The notes under the pieces: generated by a model
What the model saw: only the letters and a program-made list of their open reading frames with translations
Told to the model about the DNA's origin: nothing
The model's database searches: none
Program-made: the position numbers and the translations under genes
Part shown: positions 33,499-40,296 of the stretch, one piece after another
Numbering within the stretch: position 1 is the stretch's first letter
Layout: the number at the start of each line of letters is the position of its first letter
IMG/VR virus record: IMGVR_UViG_3300030116_002908
Coordinates: 1 to 60,501 of that record
DNA length: 60,501 bases
Origin: a virus
Strand: one strand, 5' to 3'

Positions 33499-34083
33499 AT
33501 GAGTATTTTAAAACCTTTGAAAAAAGGAAGAGGTCGGCCAAAAGTCGATATACATAGCAAGCTTTCTCGTAAACAAGAAAAGTTTGTTAAAGAGCTTGTC
33601 TCAAACGATGGTATGATAACCATGAGAGAAGCTGCAATAAATGCTGGTTTTCCAGCTTCTTCAGCTCATACAAGAGCTTATGAAATGACTAATCCTGAAA
33701 TCTGTCCTCACGTTGTAAGAGCAATTCAACTTTATAGAGATGAACTGGATGAGAAATATGGCGTTAATTACAAACGACATTTAAAAGATTTGCAGACAAT
33801 TAGAGATAGAGCTTTAGAGAATGGTGCTTACTCAGCCGCTGTTCAGGCTGAGTATAGAAGAGGACAAGCACAAGGTAATATCTATATTAATAAATCTGAG
33901 ATCAGACATGGCACGATTGATAGTATGTCTAAGGATGAAGTAATAAAAGCTCTCAAGGAGATTAAAGATTCGTATGAGCCAAAAAGAGTTGAGGGAGTTA
34001 TTGACCACGAAGACACCGCCTCAGCCGAAGAAGGAAAACGGCTTCTATCAGGAGATCAAAAGAGCAGTAGAAAAACTGCCTGA
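33499..34083 (+). CDS. terS-like: putative terminase small subunit
   Basis: The 194-residue protein has a basic N-terminus (K-K-G-R-G-R-P-K), then L-S-R-K-Q-E-K-F-V-K-E-L (22-33) and I-T-M-R-E-A-A-I-N-A-G-F, the helix-turn-helix type start of phage terminase small subunits, followed by a helical oligomerisation region. It would recognise the packaging site. It lies more than 6 kb from the large subunit. No Shine-Dalgarno is seen; TATATAAGAT abuts the ATG. Confidence 0.6.
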   Translation: MSILKPLKKGRGRPKVDIHSKLSRKQEKFVKELVSNDGMITMREAAINAGFPASSAHTRAYEMTNPEICPHVVRAIQLYRDELDEKYGVNYKRHLKDLQTIRDRALENGAYSAAVQAEYRRGQAQGNIYINKSEIRHGTIDSMSKDEVIKALKEIKDSYEPKRVEGVIDHEDTASAEEGKRLLSGDQKSSRKTA

Positions 34084-34408
34084 TAACATAATCCTGACAA
34101 GAATAGAAAACTGGATGACACTTGGCATACCTGATTTACTTGTCTGTGATGCAAAAGGTAAATTTCATTTTATAGAATTAAAAGTTACAGCTGGTAATGT
34201 TGTTAAGCTTTCGCCTAATCAGGTGGCTTGGTTAACTCGGCATGGGCATGGTTCAACTTGGATTATGGTTAGAGGCCGAGAGGACTTATATTTGTATCAG
34301 GGCAAAGATGCAGTAAAGCTGAGAAGCAAAGGTCTTCTACTCGAACCATATCTACAACTTAAATATCCTTTTGACTGGGAAAAACTTTTTAGTTTGACAA
34401 TAAATTAA
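33974..34408 (+). CDS. VRR-NUC-type nuclease
   Basis: The 144-residue protein shows the PD-(D/E)xK core of VRR-NUC enzymes: G-I-P-D54 (51-54), F-I-E68-L-K70, then a Q-V-A-W-L helix and W-I-M-V-R. Such stand-alone phage nucleases cleave branched or structured DNA and help replication or packaging. The only ATG lies 110 bases inside the small-terminase gene in another frame; TTG 33989 is an alternative. Confidence 0.8.
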   Translation: MSQKELRELLTTKTPPQPKKENGFYQEIKRAVEKLPDNIILTRIENWMTLGIPDLLVCDAKGKFHFIELKVTAGNVVKLSPNQVAWLTRHGHGSTWIMVRGREDLYLYQGKDAVKLRSKGLLLEPYLQLKYPFDWEKLFSLTIN

Positions 34409-34449
34409 AAGTATGCGACAACTCTTATACACATTATATAGGAGATTGT

Positions 34450-34698
34450 ATGAAAGACTATACTTTTAAATTAGACGTTGATATTTGGCTTGATCGTAAT
34501 TTTACAGCTAAAGCTAATTCTTTAGAAGAAGCTGAAGAAAAAGCTAAAGTTATGGCAAAAGAAATTTTTAAAGACGCCCCAAATGTTTACAATGGTAGAG
34601 AGGGAGGTAAATCATTAGAGCTGTTGGCAAACTATTTGTCAGACTGGAATTTTGGAGATTTACGTTTTGATGTTGTTAATGTCGAGGAGGAAGAGTAA
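34450..34698 (+). CDS. small acidic protein of unknown function
   Basis: The 82-residue product follows the shared leader CACATTATATAGGAG (34430-34444). It begins with strand-like KDYTFKLDVDIWLD, has a helix L-E-E-A-E-E-K-A and an acidic end EEEE. The stop overlaps the next start. No family is recognised. Confidence 0.55.
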   Translation: MKDYTFKLDVDIWLDRNFTAKANSLEEAEEKAKVMAKEIFKDAPNVYNGREGGKSLELLANYLSDWNFGDLRFDVVNVEEEE

Positions 34699-35186
34699 TG
34701 ATTAAACCAAATTTAACAAAGACAAGTATAACTGACGGTACTGAAGTTAGAATGTTCCGTAATTTAAAAAGTTATACAAATAGTGTCCAAATGCGACTAC
34801 CAAATGCTGAGGGCAAAAACAGATGGATCACAGTTGGATACATCGATGAAATTAGATTGGACGAGGCACAATTTATTGTCCATGAAAAGACAAGACAAAA
34901 AGTGGCGGCCGAGGGCAAAAAATATGTCCATGCATTTGTCAAAGGTAAGTGGAGAACTAACTGGACACTTGGTCAAGGCCATTCACGAAATTACGATACC
35001 GATTTGGTTGAGTATAATCCCAAACAAAATAAACTTTTTAAAGTAACAGAATGGTACGGCGGTAAATATATTCAGCCTGACTGGAGAGGAACTGTTTATT
35101 TTGGTAAAGAAACATCAGATACAAGAGTTTCTCCGGAAGTATTTGTTAAAAAAGGAACACTAACAGTATGGAAAGAGAGGGATTAA
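34698..35186 (+). CDS. hypothetical phage protein
   Basis: The 162-residue product is Lys/Trp/Tyr-rich with beta-like segments (RWITVGYIDEIRLDE, TEWYGGKYIQPDW). GAGGAAGAG lies just before its ATG. It has no Cys cluster, membrane segment or catalytic motif. It belongs to the polycistronic run 34450-36046. Confidence 0.5.
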   Translation: MIKPNLTKTSITDGTEVRMFRNLKSYTNSVQMRLPNAEGKNRWITVGYIDEIRLDEAQFIVHEKTRQKVAAEGKKYVHAFVKGKWRTNWTLGQGHSRNYDTDLVEYNPKQNKLFKVTEWYGGKYIQPDWRGTVYFGKETSDTRVSPEVFVKKGTLTVWKERD

Positions 35187-35405
35187 ATGAGCAAAATTGA
35201 ACTGACCAAAGAAGATAAACAAGAAATTATATCTTGTGTAATGGAGATCAAATTTATTTTAGAAAATGGTTTAGATGAAGGTTATGAAGCAGTTAATTCA
35301 GCTACAATAAACGGTTTTAGTTATGATAATGATGATGATCTTTACAAAGATTTTAAAAAAATTCAAAACTTAGATTTAAAATTGGAGGCCTTATGGAAAA
35401 GCTAA
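35187..35405 (+). CDS. small acidic hypothetical protein
   Basis: The 72-residue product starts right after the preceding stop. It is helical and acidic (KEDKQEIISCVMEIKF, DNDDDLYKDF). It overlaps the next start by 13 bases. No family is recognised. Confidence 0.5.
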   Translation: MSKIELTKEDKQEIISCVMEIKFILENGLDEGYEAVNSATINGFSYDNDDDLYKDFKKIQNLDLKLEALWKS

Positions 35406-35770
35406 AAGACTTAGGCAATCTTTGTATCGATTGCAAAGAAGATACAAGTTTTGGATCAGGTAAGTTCGTCAATCGTATACCAGCTGATGACGGAGAAGTT
35501 TCAGGATTTATGTGTGCTGATTGTCAGATGGTTGAATGTGATTCTTGTGAACAAAAAGTTTATGAATATGCAACTAGTGAACAAGGTATGTGGTGGTGTA
35601 TTGATAAATGTTACAAACCTGAAACACTAGTTGATATTAAAACTAAGCTTAAAGATGCCCAAGGTATGTTTAAAAGTTTATTAGAAACCTTTCCTGATGA
35701 CGAAGAAATAGACTTATTTAGTAGAAAACTTAACGAACTTTTTGAACTGATGGAGGGAGAAAATGACTGA
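35393..35770 (+). CDS. cysteine-rich probable zinc-binding protein
   Basis: The 125-residue product carries C-I-D-C (11-14), a G-S-G-K-F-V-N-R-I-P-A-D segment, C-A-D-C (41-44), C-D-S-C (49-52) and C-x3-C (about 69-73), consistent with two zinc sites in the first 75 residues. The C-terminus is an acidic helix. GGAGG sits 7 bases upstream of its ATG inside the previous gene. It may bind nucleic acid or a host protein. Confidence 0.55.
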   Translation: MEKLKDLGNLCIDCKEDTSFGSGKFVNRIPADDGEVSGFMCADCQMVECDSCEQKVYEYATSEQGMWWCIDKCYKPETLVDIKTKLKDAQGMFKSLLETFPDDEEIDLFSRKLNELFELMEGEND

Positions 35771-35969
35771 TCAAGATTTGTTAGCTTTTAAAGATGGTGT
35801 TGCAGATGGATTGTTGCACGGAGAACGTGATGAAAATAAAAACAATCATTATTATAACCAAGGTTATGATTATGGAATTACTTTGTACTCCAAATTAAAA
35901 GATGACGAAGAAAAAGAATTACACAATGATGCTGTAATAGATAATCAATATGAAAGGAGGAATCATTAA
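35763..35969 (+). CDS. small hypothetical protein
   Basis: The 68-residue acidic product has G-V-A-D-G-L-L-H-G-E and N-Q-G-Y-D-Y-G-I-T-L, an arrangement seen in small phage proteins of unknown function. It overlaps its predecessor by 8 bases with GGAGG upstream, and its TAA shares a base with the next ATG. Confidence 0.5.
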   Translation: MTDQDLLAFKDGVADGLLHGERDENKNNHYYNQGYDYGITLYSKLKDDEEKELHNDAVIDNQYERRNH

Positions 35970-36046
35970 TGTTCATTTTACATTACCTAATGAAATGGCT
36001 TTACGGTGAGGATTATGAAAAGCATATGAAACGCCGTAGAAAATAG
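35969..36046 (+). CDS. 25-residue basic microprotein
   Basis: ATG 35969 uses the last base of the preceding TAA and follows a near-perfect AAAGGAGG by 8 bases. The product starts hydrophobic (MFILHYLMKWLYG) and ends KRRRK, as in tiny membrane-associated proteins. It stops just before a terminator. The strong initiation signal supports translation. Confidence 0.5.
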   Translation: MFILHYLMKWLYGEDYEKHMKRRRK

Positions 36047-36052
36047 CAAATT

Positions 36053-36081
36053 AAGGCCGTGATTGACACGGCCTTTTTTAT
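36053..36081 (+). terminator. intrinsic terminator
   Basis: AAGGCCGT and ACGGCCTT form an 8-bp stem with a 7-base loop, followed by a T7 run. It closes the gene run 34450-36046. Confidence 0.85.
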
Positions 36082-36123
36082 TTGATAAATATATAAGATA
36101 AATCACATATTATAGGAGAACTT

Positions 36124-36357
36124 ATGTCAAGATATCATTCAGACGCAATTGACGAAGCTTGCGAAGAAAATTTAGGTCACACCAATTGGTGCTATGCAAG
36201 ATTAGAACAACTTGAAGAAATTATAGCTGAAGAAAAAGCTAGAATTAAACAAGGTAAAGCTAGTAAAGGTATTAGTTTTGGAGATGCTATAGAGTGTATA
36301 GTAATTTTTTACAATGAACCTGATGAAGATGAAGATGAAAATGAGGAGGATGAATAA
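36124..36357 (+). CDS. small acidic protein
   Basis: The 77-residue product follows leader CACATATTATAGGAG (36105-36119), itself preceded by TATATAAGAT (36091-36100). The N-terminal half is helical; the last 12 residues are nearly all Asp/Glu, reminiscent of DNA mimics, but no family is recognised. TAATG couples it to the next gene. Confidence 0.55.
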   Translation: MSRYHSDAIDEACEENLGHTNWCYARLEQLEEIIAEEKARIKQGKASKGISFGDAIECIVIFYNEPDEDEDENEEDE

Positions 36358-36716
36358 TGGCCGTAATGATTAGATGCATAGAGAATGAGGGAACGTATGA
36401 GCGCTCCCACAAACGGTTTTTTGATTTGTTATATTTAAAAAAGAAAAAAACTAAAATTAATGGCAAAACTTGGACCGAAAATATTATTGTAAATAGCGAA
36501 GGTAAAGAGATTAAAGATAAAGATTTACTCAGGCTAACTTATGCAAATTTTAAAGTTTTTGAAAAAGAAGGATACGATGATTTTTTTATGGTCAGAGAAT
36601 ATATTGACGCCGACGGCAATTGTCAGCATGGTCCTGAAATAGATGTTTATATTGATCGAAAAGATCATGTAGATGAAGATGATATGAAAGTTTTAAGATA
36701 CTGGGGATTTGCATAA
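36357..36716 (+). CDS. hypothetical phage protein
   Basis: The 119-residue product is Lys/Asp/Tyr-rich with segments RSHKRFFDLLYLKKKK and FFMVREYIDADGN. GAGGATGA just before its start gives the ribosome-binding site. It lacks Cys clusters or membrane segments. It ends before the first of two homologous intergenic units. Confidence 0.5.
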   Translation: MAVMIRCIENEGTYERSHKRFFDLLYLKKKKTKINGKTWTENIIVNSEGKEIKDKDLLRLTYANFKVFEKEGYDDFFMVREYIDADGNCQHGPEIDVYIDRKDHVDEDDMKVLRYWGFA

Positions 36717-36778
36717 AACTTTACATATAAGAAAAATCTGATATAAATGAAAGCTGGGATTTATTCTCAGCTTTTTTT
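36714..36778 (+). repeat. intergenic direct repeat, left copy: promoter-like pair plus hairpin
   Basis: AACTTTACATATAAGA is followed by a TTTACA (36720-36725) to TATAAA (36742-36747) pair with 16-base spacing and a terminator-type hairpin AAGCTGGGA / TTCTCAGCTT with T7 (36751-36778). The same arrangement recurs at 37492-37553, so the two copies flank the gene at 36797. Confidence 0.7.
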
Positions 36779-36796
36779 ATCACATAGGAGGGAAAA

Positions 36797-37495
36797 ATTT
36801 TAAAATTAGTAAACAAATCATCGGCTAAAAAAACTACAAATTGTGCGGTAACATATAGAGCTGGTGGCCAAGATAAGTTTGCCACTTGCCCTATTACTTG
36901 CAGTTTAAAACCTGATGCTTCAGCTGGTGCCAGCAAAATAGATACTGAATATTTAAATGCGGTATCTGATGCGGTCCCAGCTGGTGGCGTAAGCTTCACA
37001 TATTCTCATTTTAATCCTAGGTATTGGAAGCATAAATTAAAATTTGGCAAAACTACAATTAACTATTCAGCAAAAAATCTAACTGATCTTTTATTGCACA
37101 GCTTCGTACCAGCTGTAATTAATGTTAAGGATACATTCTGGAATAATAAAAAATCACAAAAAATTTCAGGCAAACTAATTGTCAGATGCCCAGCTGAATA
37201 TTCAAGTATTGATTGTAGTACTTGCGGTAATGGTAAACCTTTATGCTCACGGCTGGATAGGTTATATGCAATTGGTTTTACTGATCATGGCACTTATAAG
37301 AAAATTGCCGGTAATGAAAATGAAAATGGTGGTTGTTATGCAACGGCCGGTAATGTTAACTTACATTGGAATGCCACGGCATTAAGTAAAGATAAACAAT
37401 CCGATAGTAAAAAGCTTATAAGCTGGTCTAAAGCATTACCAGCTGGAACAGTTTTAAGGCACCATATAGCCGGAGACTTTGGAAAAATAGAATAA
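36797..37495 (+). CDS. Cys-rich gp88/DUF7227-like phage protein, probable AUU start
   Basis: The frame has a stop at 36785-36787 and then no ATG, GTG or TTG before 37094, yet coding continues: the translation from 36797 contains C-P-I-T-C, Y-S-H-F-N-P-R-Y-W and uninterrupted sense. GGAGGG (36787-36792) sits 5 bases before an ATT at 36797, so I propose AUU initiation (232 residues). The signature C-P-x2-C, C-S-T-C, G-C-Y-A and a final R-H-H-I-A-G-D-F resembles the gp88-type phage family of unknown function. Confidence 0.6.
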   Translation: MLKLVNKSSAKKTTNCAVTYRAGGQDKFATCPITCSLKPDASAGASKIDTEYLNAVSDAVPAGGVSFTYSHFNPRYWKHKLKFGKTTINYSAKNLTDLLLHSFVPAVINVKDTFWNNKKSQKISGKLIVRCPAEYSSIDCSTCGNGKPLCSRLDRLYAIGFTDHGTYKKIAGNENENGGCYATAGNVNLHWNATALSKDKQSDSKKLISWSKALPAGTVLRHHIAGDFGKIE

Positions 37496-37553
37496 ACTTT
37501 ACATATAAGATAAAAAGTATATATTTAAAGCTGGGATTATTCCCAGCTTTTTT
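37492..37553 (+). repeat. intergenic direct repeat, right copy: promoter-like pair plus hairpin
   Basis: AACTTTACATATAAGAT carries TTTACA (37498-37503), a 16-base spacer and TATATT (37520-37525), then a perfect 10-bp hairpin AAAGCTGGGA / TCCCAGCTTT (37527-37550) and T6. It mirrors 36714-36778 in order and sequence. Either it terminates the upstream gene, or the hairpin lies at the 5' end of the DUF932 transcript. Confidence 0.7.
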
Positions 37554-37583
37554 AATTCACACATTTAAAAAGGAGAAAATATT

Positions 37584-38771
37584 GTGAGAAATTTAGAAAA
37601 TGAAAATAGAACTTTAGAATCTTTATGTACTGAGATTTTAGAGTTAAATAGAAAAAAACAAGATTATATTGCACCGACAAACCAGCTTCAGGTTAAAACC
37701 GTCGTTAATGAAGACGGCCCAAATACCACACAAATAATTATGGAAGCTGATCACGGAGAGAAAACAAAAATCTTGAATGCAAATGACGTATGCTTAGATC
37801 AGATGAATGTTAAAAACGGTTTGGACACCAAGGTAGGCCGTAGGCTTCAAAATAATTATCCTAAGGAATATGATCAATTAACAAATGCTATTTTAGAAAA
37901 AGAGCCTTGTAAACGTATGATCAGATCATTTAATTATCCTCAGGCACCTAGTAATGAAGCTTTACATAATTTAACAACCGGGCAGTACATGAATAATGTT
38001 ATTGGTACCGCTAGAGCGTATTTATCGGATAGATTTAAAACTTTTGATAATTCTGATTTATTGGAGTCTGCATTACCTACACTTGCCGAGTCTGGTGCCT
38101 GCTGGAAAATTGTCAATTATGCTAATACTGATAAAAAACTTTACATCAGATTAAAAAGCGAAATTCAAACCGCCGACGCTGGCGTCGGAGATCATATGGC
38201 CAATGGTCTATTTATTTCTAATTCTGAAGTAGGTTTTTCAAGTATTGCAACCGGTATGACATTATGGACCTTAGCTTGTTTAAACGGTATGCAAACCGAA
38301 AAAATCACGCGTAAGGCCCATATAACGTCCGCGAGAAATGGGGATAATTGGAATATATTAACCGATGAAACTAAGGACGCCGACAACCAGCTTTTAAAGC
38401 TTCAGATGAGAGATATTATAGCTTCATATGGTAGCCGTGAAGAGTTTGATAATCAGGTTGAATTATTTAGGAAGGCTAAAGAGGATAAAATATCTACTGA
38501 TAAAAATATGAATGACGCTGTAGAGGACTTAGGCAAAGTTATGGCCTTATCCAAAAAAGAGACTTCCAGCGTACTGGAAGGCCTTTTAAATACTATTGGG
38601 CAATCCGGTTATGAACAAGGCCAGCCGATCAATAAGGCCACATTAGTTAACGCTTGTACTGCGGTAGGTAATAAGGCCCAGCCGGACGACGTGGACTTTT
38701 GGCAACGTTTAGGCGGTAAAGTTTTAAACCTTAATAAAAATGACTGGAATAGAGTCGCCTTGGCCAGTTAA
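37584..38771 (+). CDS. DUF932-like phage/plasmid protein
   Basis: The 395-residue protein starts at GTG 37584 with AGGAG 9 bases upstream; the codon before is ATT, an alternative. The region at about 140-250 contains A-R-A-Y-L-S-D-R-F-K, F-D-N-S-D-L-L-E, G-D-H-M-A-N-G-L-F-I-S-N-S-E-V-G and L-A-C-L-N-G-M, the DUF932 pattern found in plasmid- and phage-borne proteins. Function is not established. It has its own leader and a terminator. Confidence 0.7.
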   Translation: MRNLENENRTLESLCTEILELNRKKQDYIAPTNQLQVKTVVNEDGPNTTQIIMEADHGEKTKILNANDVCLDQMNVKNGLDTKVGRRLQNNYPKEYDQLTNAILEKEPCKRMIRSFNYPQAPSNEALHNLTTGQYMNNVIGTARAYLSDRFKTFDNSDLLESALPTLAESGACWKIVNYANTDKKLYIRLKSEIQTADAGVGDHMANGLFISNSEVGFSSIATGMTLWTLACLNGMQTEKITRKAHITSARNGDNWNILTDETKDADNQLLKLQMRDIIASYGSREEFDNQVELFRKAKEDKISTDKNMNDAVEDLGKVMALSKKETSSVLEGLLNTIGQSGYEQGQPINKATLVNACTAVGNKAQPDDVDFWQRLGGKVLNLNKNDWNRVALAS

Positions 38772-38810
38772 AATGCAACCTTGGTGATAACAGTTTTATG
38801 AACTGGATTA

Positions 38811-38841
38811 AACGGCCTTTACTTTTAGGCCGTTTTTTTTT
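38811..38841 (+). terminator. intrinsic terminator after DUF932 gene
   Basis: AACGGCCT pairs with AGGCCGTT across an 8-base loop, followed by a run of nine T. Confidence 0.85.
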
Positions 38842-38878
38842 ATCTTTAATTATCACATTTTATATAGGAGAAAAATTT

Positions 38879-39085
38879 ATGAGTGATTTAAAAACAATCA
38901 ATTATTTAGATCTAGATTGTGAAAATTGTTTTACAATTAATGAATCGATTCATGGCCATTACGAAAACGACAAAAGCGGTAATATACCAGCTGGAGAGTT
39001 TAAACAATGTAAAGAATGCCTTTTGTATGGCGCAGAATTAAAAGTAAGTAAAATTTTAAAATGTCATACTATGGAAATCATTTAA
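38879..39085 (+). CDS. 68-residue zinc-ribbon protein
   Basis: I use ATG 38879, 8 bases after the shared leader CACATTTTATATAGGAG (38854-38870); an upstream in-frame start lies inside the terminator. The product has C-E-N-C and C-K-E-C knuckles about 34 residues apart and a C-terminal K-C-H. It resembles the other small zinc ribbons. It is a single-gene unit bounded by terminators. Confidence 0.55.
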   Translation: MSDLKTINYLDLDCENCFTINESIHGHYENDKSGNIPAGEFKQCKECLLYGAELKVSKILKCHTMEII

Positions 39086-39113
39086 TATAAAGCTGGACCG
39101 CAGCAGCTGCATC

Positions 39114-39144
39114 AACGCCGTTATTTACTAACGGCGTTTTTTTT
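39114..39144 (+). terminator. intrinsic terminator
   Basis: AACGCCGTTA pairs perfectly with TAACGGCGTT around a 5-base loop (39114-39138), followed by T6. The preceding CAGCAGCTG (39101-39109) may add a second small hairpin. Confidence 0.88.
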
Positions 39145-39190
39145 GTTACAAATTACAAGAATCACATTTTATATTATGAAAGGAGTCGAA

Positions 39191-39706
39191 ATGTTGAATC
39201 ATCAATTAACTTGTAAAGAGCGAGTCGCCGGAGAGCTGGCCGACCGTTTAAACGATATTAAAACCGCTAATCTATTTTTTAGCAGTTTACAAAATATAAA
39301 ACGTAAGGCCAAAAATAAGGCAATCCCTGAAAACTTTTTTAAAATTGTTAAAAGCTTAGATTTAAGAAGTTATGAAAGTATGACCGAATTTTTAAACAGT
39401 TATTCTTTATGTTTTGATTATGTTGACGGCTTACAAGCTGAACAAGAAAATAGCGGTAATTATTGGCGGTTACAGTTAAGCTGGGGCGGTCCTTCCGATG
39501 AATTTAGAATATTCTGGAATTTAGAAGACGGAATTTATAGAATAGATTATTGGTTTATGGACTGGTACGACGGCGCAAAAATAACGCTTAATAAACATCA
39601 TGACGATTTTAGTTTATTACGCCGAATCATTTATATTGAATATTTAGAACCGTGGATTGAAGGCCACGCTGACGGCTATAAATCGATCAGATATTACCAA
39701 AGTTAA
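39191..39706 (+). CDS. hypothetical phage protein
   Basis: The start is ATG 39191 behind AAAGGAG; ATG 39176 and TTG 39143 upstream are less well placed. The 171 residues have a helical N-terminus and a beta, aromatic-rich middle (NYWRLQLSWGG, FRIFWNLEDGIYRIDYWFMDW, about 98-132). No family is recognised. It stands alone between two terminators with leader CACATTTTATATT. Confidence 0.55.
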   Translation: MLNHQLTCKERVAGELADRLNDIKTANLFFSSLQNIKRKAKNKAIPENFFKIVKSLDLRSYESMTEFLNSYSLCFDYVDGLQAEQENSGNYWRLQLSWGGPSDEFRIFWNLEDGIYRIDYWFMDWYDGAKITLNKHHDDFSLLRRIIYIEYLEPWIEGHADGYKSIRYYQS

Positions 39707-39731
39707 AATATAACTTCATAATTTTACTAAC

Positions 39732-39761
39732 GCCGTCCGGCCAGCTGGACGGCTTTTTTTT
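39732..39761 (+). terminator. intrinsic terminator with CAGCTGG loop
   Basis: GCCGTCC pairs with GGACGGC around loop GGCCAGCT and is followed by T8. The loop-side stem carries the first CAGCTGG word of the repeat block. Confidence 0.85.
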
Positions 39762-40052
39762 ATTCTATGCGCTGCTTTTTTTAATTTAGGACGCGTCACA
39801 AGCTGTAGCGCGTTTATAATAGTTAATTAAGGCCCAGCGCGCCTTTTATACCGCTTTAAAACCTACGACGCGCGCCAGCTGGTCCCTGAACCGTATTAAT
39901 TGAATTGTAAACCGTGGAGTCTGTTAGCTGGTCCACGGACCGTAAACAGCTGGCCACGGTCCGCGATCCGCGCCAGCTGGTCCACGACTCCGGCATCAGG
40001 AATCATAAATTAAAACTGGTTTATCTTTACCAGCTGGACCGGCACCAGCTGG
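39742..40052. repeat. CAGCTGG repeat block
   Basis: CAGCTGG occurs at 39742, 39876, 39947, 39974, 40031 and 40046, with a one-base variant TAGCTGG at 39925. Most continue as GGTCC or GGACC. Nested inverted repeats occur, for example CCGTGGA (39912-39918) / TCCACGG (39932-39938). The density in 311 non-coding bases far exceeds chance, suggesting protein-binding sites. Confidence 0.75.
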
Positions 40053-40225
40053 ACCGGATCCGCGCGCCGGCCGGGAAGGAAACAGGATAAAAAAAAATAG
40101 GATCCTTCCAAAATAAAGTTTAATTTTTAAGGCCGGAATCTTTAATATTTTTATTTTTTCCGCGGTCCCACAGCCGTTGTGCACGACGGCATTTGCCAAG
40201 TTTTTCTCAAATATTCAGATAAAAT
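39762..40225. other. GC-rich non-coding region before terminase, candidate pac/cos or origin
   Basis: No credible gene lies between 39707 and 40296. The segment 39785-40080 is markedly GC-richer than the rest, with CGCGCC, ACGCGT and GGTCCACGG words. It is followed by an A/T-rich stretch and a near-palindrome centred on GTGCAC (40173-40190). Lying directly upstream of the large-terminase gene, it suits a packaging site or replication origin. The function is inferred. Confidence 0.5.
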
Positions 40226-40253
40226 TTGATATAAGCGTTAACTATATTATAAT
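40226..40253 (+). promoter_or_regulatory. candidate late/structural operon promoter
   Basis: TTGATA (40226-40231), 16 bases, then a perfect TATAAT (40248-40253). It is the best sigma70-like promoter I see in the window and precedes the terminase-portal-capsid gene run by 43 bases. Confidence 0.65.
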
Positions 40254-40283
40254 AAGCGATAAATGGCATAAAATAACATAGCA

Positions 40284-40295
40284 TAGGGGCCCCTA
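40284..40295. promoter_or_regulatory. 12-bp perfect palindrome at terminase start
   Basis: TAGGGGCCCCTA ends one base before ATG 40297. Its AGGGG half is the only ribosome-binding-like sequence, so the palindrome could hide or regulate the start, or bind protein. Confidence 0.6.
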
Positions 40296-40296
40296 C

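Noticed and set aside
39996-40199. Minus-strand open frame in the GC-rich block
   Set aside because: The Gly/Ala/Pro repeats simply reflect the CAGCTGGACC repeats; no ribosome-binding site.
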